Part shown: positions 6,228 through 9,334 of the stretch, one piece after another
Numbering within the stretch: position 1 is the first letter of the stretch
Layout: every line of letters starts with the position of its first letter
Source: Methanobacteriota archaeon
GTDB taxonomy: Archaea > Thermoplasmatota > Poseidoniia > Poseidoniales > Poseidoniaceae
NCBI GenBank assembly: GCA_002702945.1
Contig: PADF01000075.1
Coordinates: 1-9,334 of the forward strand
Length of the DNA: 9,334 nt
Direction: 5' to 3'
Notes under the pieces: model-generated
The model's input: the letters and a program-made list of their open reading frames with translations, nothing else
What the model was told of the DNA's origin: nothing
The model's database searches: none
Made by a program: the position numbers and the translations under genes

Positions 6228-8471
6228 GTGAAAGATACTGAATTTAAGGGCCATATTGGCAAAACGATATATGAATCAGAAGCTAGCTGGCCTATCGAAA
6301 ATAAGGCCCCCGACGCAGCACCAAATATAATTATTGCGCTTTTAGATGATGTTGGGTTTTCCCAGCTTGGTTGTTACGGGTCTACAATCAAAACGCCTAA
6401 TATCGATACACTTGCAGATAATGGGCTAAGATATAATAATTTTCATACAACCGCTATGTGCTCGCCGACCCGAGCGTCTCTTTTGACAGGGAGAAACCAT
6501 CATACCACTGGCATGGGAGCGATAGCCGAGTGGAGTACTGGCTTTCCTGGATACAGTGGGCAAATTTCAAAACGGACTTCCACCCTCGCTGAAATTCTAA
6601 AACCGCATGGATATAATAGTTTTGCAATAGGAAAGTGGCACTTAATGCGAATGACTAGTGCCACGTCAGCGGGTCCCTTTGACGCTTGGCCACTCGGCCG
6701 AGGTTTTGATCGATTTTATGGTTTTCTAGGAGCCTTTGCTGATCAATATGATCCAGAACTCGTTGAAGATAATCGAGTTATCAAAACACCAAATTCTGAG
6801 AAATACCATTTGACTGAAGATCTCACAGACCAAGCAATCTCAATGATTAAAAGTCAAAAATCAGTCGCACCTGAAAAGCCCTTTTTTCTTTATTATGCTC
6901 CCGGCGCTTGTCACTCACCTCATCAGGTTCCTGAAGAATATGTTGCCAAATATAAAGGTAAGTTTGATGCCGGTTGGGATGAAATGCGAAAAACATGGTT
7001 TAAACGGCAAAAAGATCTAGGAATCATTCCACCAGGAACTGAATTAACAGAGCTAAATCAGGAGGTTACTCCTTGGTCAGAATTGGATCAGGATCAGAAA
7101 AAGCTTTGCGCACGTATGCAAGAGGTTTACGCTGGGTTCCTGGACCATACAGATGCTCAGATAGGAAGATTAATATCCTTCCTAAAGGATATTAATCAGT
7201 ATGAAAATACGATTGTAATTTTCCTTTCTGATAATGGCGCCAGCGACGAGGGTGGAGAATTTGGTAATCTTAATATCAGAAAGCATTACAGTTTTATAAG
7301 TGAAAATTTTGATGAGCTATTTTCTTCATTTAACGACTACGGTACAAAATACGCCTCTAATCACTATCCAATGGGGTGGGGTCATGTTGGAAATACACCT
7401 CTAAAATGGTTTAAGATGGATACCCACGGGGGTGGAATAAGAGATCCATTTATTCTTCATTGGCCGAAAATGATAAAGTCAGCTGGGGAAATACGCGGAC
7501 AGTTTCACCATTGTATAGACGTAGTTCCGACCATTTTAGATTATCTGGGAATAGATGCGCCTACTACTGTCAACGGTATTGAACAGGAACCAATACATGG
7601 TCAAAGTATGCGAAGTGGTATAGAGGACCCCGCGTCCATTACGCCAAAACGTGCGCAATACTTCGAAATGTTGGGGGATCGTGGCATTTGGGCTGATGGA
7701 TGGAAAGCAGTGACGCGACATTCAAAAGGTAAACCATTCGATAAAGATATTTGGGAACTTTATCATTTAGAAAGTGACTTCTCTGAATTTCATAATTTGG
7801 CAGAAAAAAATCCAGACAAGTTACGTGAAATGATAGATTTATGGTGGATTGAGGCTGGAAAATACGATGTCTTGCCATTAGATGATCGTGACAGAGAGAG
7901 GTCAGCCTCCACTCTTAGGGCGGCTGCGCGTGAGCGATATCGATATTACCCAGGAATGGCGCGGGTTGAAAGAATGAGTACTCCAAATGTCTCCAATTGC
8001 TCGCATGTGATCGAGGCGGAAGTGTGGCTTGACGGAGCCGACACTGAAGGTGTTGTTCTCTCAGCTGGAAACCGGTTTGGAGGTTATGCCTTATTCTGCA
8101 AAGAAAATCATTTGTACTACACTTACACATTTGGTGTTCGCGATAGCGAGACTGTTATTAGTAAAGATCCGCTTCCTTCTGGAAAAGTGTCATTAATGTT
8201 TAGATTTGAAAAAACTGGAGATAATGAGGGCAAAGGAAAACTTTTTGTTAACGATACAGAGCAGGGCGAAATTGACTTGAAAAAGATGTGGCCTGTCATT
8301 CCAAATGCTGCGGGCATACACTGCGGACATGAGGACGGTTCACCAGTTTGCGAAACTTACCAAGCTCCTTTTAACTTCACTGGTAAAATTTCCCACGTTG
8401 ACGTGGTTGTAGGTGATGACCAAGTAATAGATTTTATGAGTGAATACAGAGAAGCTGTCGGTAACGACTAA
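6228..8471 (+). CDS. Cys-type sulfatase (arylsulfatase family), long form, no signal peptide
   Basis: This 747-residue protein is a type I sulfatase, which hydrolyses sulfate esters using a formylglycine made from an active-site Cys. The signature CSPTRASLLTG lies at 78-88 with Cys78 and Arg82. Other expected active-site residues are Asp40 and Asp41 (LLDDVGF), Lys136 and His138 (GKWH), His229 (ACHSPH), Asp335 and Asn336 (LSDNGA), and Lys397 and His400 (FKMDTHGGG). The catalytic region covers about 30-550. Residues from about 590 to 735 form a separate beta-rich tail, suggesting a beta-sandwich domain, as in the long arylsulfatases of about 750-790 residues. The N-terminus (MKDTEFKGHIGKTIYES) is polar with no signal peptide, so the enzyme should act in the cytoplasm on an imported ester. 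This fits its place 46 bp after the TRAP permease and 13 bp before an SDR. The enzyme that makes formylglycine is not in the window. A phosphate- or phosphonate-ester substrate remains possible in this superfamily. Confidence 0.93.
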   Translation: MKDTEFKGHIGKTIYESEASWPIENKAPDAAPNIIIALLDDVGFSQLGCYGSTIKTPNIDTLADNGLRYNNFHTTAMCSPTRASLLTGRNHHTTGMGAIAEWSTGFPGYSGQISKRTSTLAEILKPHGYNSFAIGKWHLMRMTSATSAGPFDAWPLGRGFDRFYGFLGAFADQYDPELVEDNRVIKTPNSEKYHLTEDLTDQAISMIKSQKSVAPEKPFFLYYAPGACHSPHQVPEEYVAKYKGKFDAGWDEMRKTWFKRQKDLGIIPPGTELTELNQEVTPWSELDQDQKKLCARMQEVYAGFLDHTDAQIGRLISFLKDINQYENTIVIFLSDNGASDEGGEFGNLNIRKHYSFISENFDELFSSFNDYGTKYASNHYPMGWGHVGNTPLKWFKMDTHGGGIRDPFILHWPKMIKSAGEIRGQFHHCIDVVPTILDYLGIDAPTTVNGIEQEPIHGQSMRSGIEDPASITPKRAQYFEMLGDRGIWADGWKAVTRHSKGKPFDKDIWELYHLESDFSEFHNLAEKNPDKLREMIDLWWIEAGKYDVLPLDDRDRERSASTLRAAARERYRYYPGMARVERMSTPNVSNCSHVIEAEVWLDGADTEGVVLSAGNRFGGYALFCKENHLYYTYTFGVRDSETVISKDPLPSGKVSLMFRFEKTGDNEGKGKLFVNDTEQGEIDLKKMWPVIPNAAGIHCGHEDGSPVCETYQAPFNFTGKISHVDVVVGDDQVIDFMSEYREAVGND
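7168..7197. repeat. Perfect 13-bp inverted repeat inside the sulfatase gene
   Basis: GATTAATATCCTT (7168-7180) and AAGGATATTAATC (7185-7197) are exact reverse complements separated by the four bases CCTA. The transcript could fold into an uninterrupted 13-bp hairpin with a tetraloop. It encodes residues around GRLISFLKDINQYE (313-326), just before the metal-binding SDNGA, and the reading frame is intact. No T-run follows. It may be an mRNA structure, a binding site, or a chance product of codon choice. Confidence 0.75.
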
Positions 8472-8474
8472 AAG

Positions 8475-8479
8475 AGGAG
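8475..8479 (+). promoter_or_regulatory. Ribosome binding site that fixes the SDR start at 8485
   Basis: AGGAG, within AAAGAGGAGA, lies 5 bases before ATG 8485. An in-frame ATG exists at 8440, but it lies inside the sulfatase gene, has no ribosome site, and would add 15 residues that are not part of an SDR fold. The 8485 start is therefore preferred. Confidence 0.8.
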
Positions 8480-8484
8480 AAATT

Positions 8485-9261
8485 ATGGATTTAGGATTAA
8501 AGGGTCGTGTTGCACTGGTCACAGGCAGTGCCAAAGGTATCGGCCGAATGGAAGCAGAGGCGTTAGCCAAAGAAGGTGCGTCTATCGCTATAAATGATTT
8601 AGATGGTGATGCTGCGGCTGCAACAGCCCAAGAAATATCAAAAAATTATTCTGTAGAAACGATTACTTATACGGGTGATGTAACAGATGAAAAAATAGTG
8701 CCAGCCATGGTTGAGAAAGTTGTTAAGCATTTTGGTAAAATTGATATTTTGATAAATAATGCAGGAATTGCTGGCGCTGACGTAGGTTTCAAAGTTATTG
8801 ATATGCCTATAGAAAGTTGGACTCGTCTAATTAATTCGCATATGCTTACTACTTTTCTTTGTACTAAAGCAGCAGCTCCATACATGCAAAAAAATGGCTA
8901 CGGAAGAATTATAAATACATCATCACAAAACTACACTGGTGGAGGGCGTCCTAATGTTTCAAATTATTCTGCTGCAAAAGGTGGTGTTGCAGCATTCACC
9001 CGCACAGTAGCAAAAGAACTTGGCTCAGATGGAATTACGGTAAACGCCATAGCTCCAGGTTATGTAGAAACAGATTTAATTCTTGGGTACCCAGAACCCG
9101 TGCTTCAAACCATGAGAGATCAAAATCCGATTAAGCGGCTATGCCAACCGCACGAGGTTGCCGATGTTGTCGCTTTTCTTGCCTCAGAGCGCGCCTCATT
9201 TGTAAATGGAGCCTTAATCTGCATTGATGGAGGTAAACAAGACTTTTATTGGGGAGATTAA
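8485..9261 (+). CDS. Classical SDR-family NAD(P)-dependent oxidoreductase
   Basis: This 258-residue protein is a classical short-chain dehydrogenase/reductase, a cytoplasmic enzyme that oxidises an alcohol or reduces a ketone with NAD(P). The Rossmann motif TGSAKGIG is at 13-20, an acidic residue at the end of the second strand (Asp38 in INDLD) favours NAD over NADP, GDV is at 64-66, NNAG at 91-94, and the active site has Ser147, Tyr161 and Lys165 (YSAAK). The PG motif at 191-192 and the C-terminal NGALICIDGG (241-250) complete the fold. The Ser-to-Tyr spacing is 14, one longer than the usual 13, in a Gly-rich loop (TGGGRPN). It begins 13 bp after the sulfatase stop, so the two are almost certainly co-transcribed, and it may oxidise the alcohol freed by the sulfatase. 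Sequence alone does not separate this from other SDR roles such as 3-oxoacyl reduction. Confidence 0.93.
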   Translation: MDLGLKGRVALVTGSAKGIGRMEAEALAKEGASIAINDLDGDAAAATAQEISKNYSVETITYTGDVTDEKIVPAMVEKVVKHFGKIDILINNAGIAGADVGFKVIDMPIESWTRLINSHMLTTFLCTKAAAPYMQKNGYGRIINTSSQNYTGGGRPNVSNYSAAKGGVAAFTRTVAKELGSDGITVNAIAPGYVETDLILGYPEPVLQTMRDQNPIKRLCQPHEVADVVAFLASERASFVNGALICIDGGKQDFYWGD

Positions 9262-9334
9262 ATCACTAAAAATAGAAACAATCTTATGGATGGCTGTTCT
9301 TAAATGGGAAGTGTGCAGATTAATGAATAAAGAA

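Noticed and set aside
8440..8484. Longer SDR start at ATG 8440
   Set aside because: It lies within the sulfatase gene and lacks a ribosome site, while ATG 8485 has AGGAG at ideal spacing and gives a standard SDR N-terminus.
9311..9334. Possible start of a further plus-strand gene (ATG 9323, MNKE, or GTG 9311 in the same frame)
   Set aside because: Only 4-8 codons are visible and no well-spaced ribosome site precedes them; the window ends before it can be judged.

Overview
The window looks like part of a catabolic gene cluster from a Gram-negative bacterium. A TAXI-type TRAP transporter with a fused small/large permease, a Cys-type sulfatase, an SDR dehydrogenase, an FGGY kinase and a GlcD/AGPS-like flavoenzyme sit together in compact, A+T-rich DNA (roughly 40% G+C by eye). 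This mix suggests a marine, probably alphaproteobacterial, heterotroph. That placement is inference from gene content and base composition; there is no rRNA or other marker in the window.

Layout. Two gene sets diverge from a 337-bp intergenic region (2802-3138). Leftward, on the minus strand, are an FAD-binding oxidase related to alkylglycerone-phosphate synthase (1281-2801), a 36-codon small ORF (1102-1212), and an FGGY carbohydrate kinase that starts at TTG 1105, overlaps the small ORF by 4 bp and runs off the left edge (1-1105, about 368 residues present). Rightward, on the plus strand, are a TAXI solute-binding protein (3139-4164), a strong intercistronic hairpin (4175-4201), a TRAP fused permease (4244-6181), a 747-residue sulfatase with a GTG start (6228-8471) and a classical SDR (8485-9261). 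Gaps of 79, 46 and 13 bp suggest one transcript. The last 73 bp hold no supported gene.

How the genes could work together (inference). The transporter would bring a small organic sulfate ester (or chemically similar anion) into the cytoplasm. The sulfatase has no signal peptide, so it would act on the imported ester and release sulfate plus an alcohol. The SDR could oxidise that alcohol to a carbonyl compound, and the FGGY kinase could phosphorylate the resulting sugar or polyol for central metabolism. The flavoenzyme would oxidise, or otherwise convert, a hydroxyacid or polyol-like intermediate. No regulator lies in the window, and the substrate cannot be read from sequence alone.

Structural points not explained by the genes are a perfect 13-bp inverted repeat inside the sulfatase gene (7168-7197), the 12-bp hairpin between the binding-protein and permease genes, and the small ORF coupled to the TTG-started kinase. 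There is no sign of rRNA, tRNA, insertion sequence, CRISPR array or prophage.
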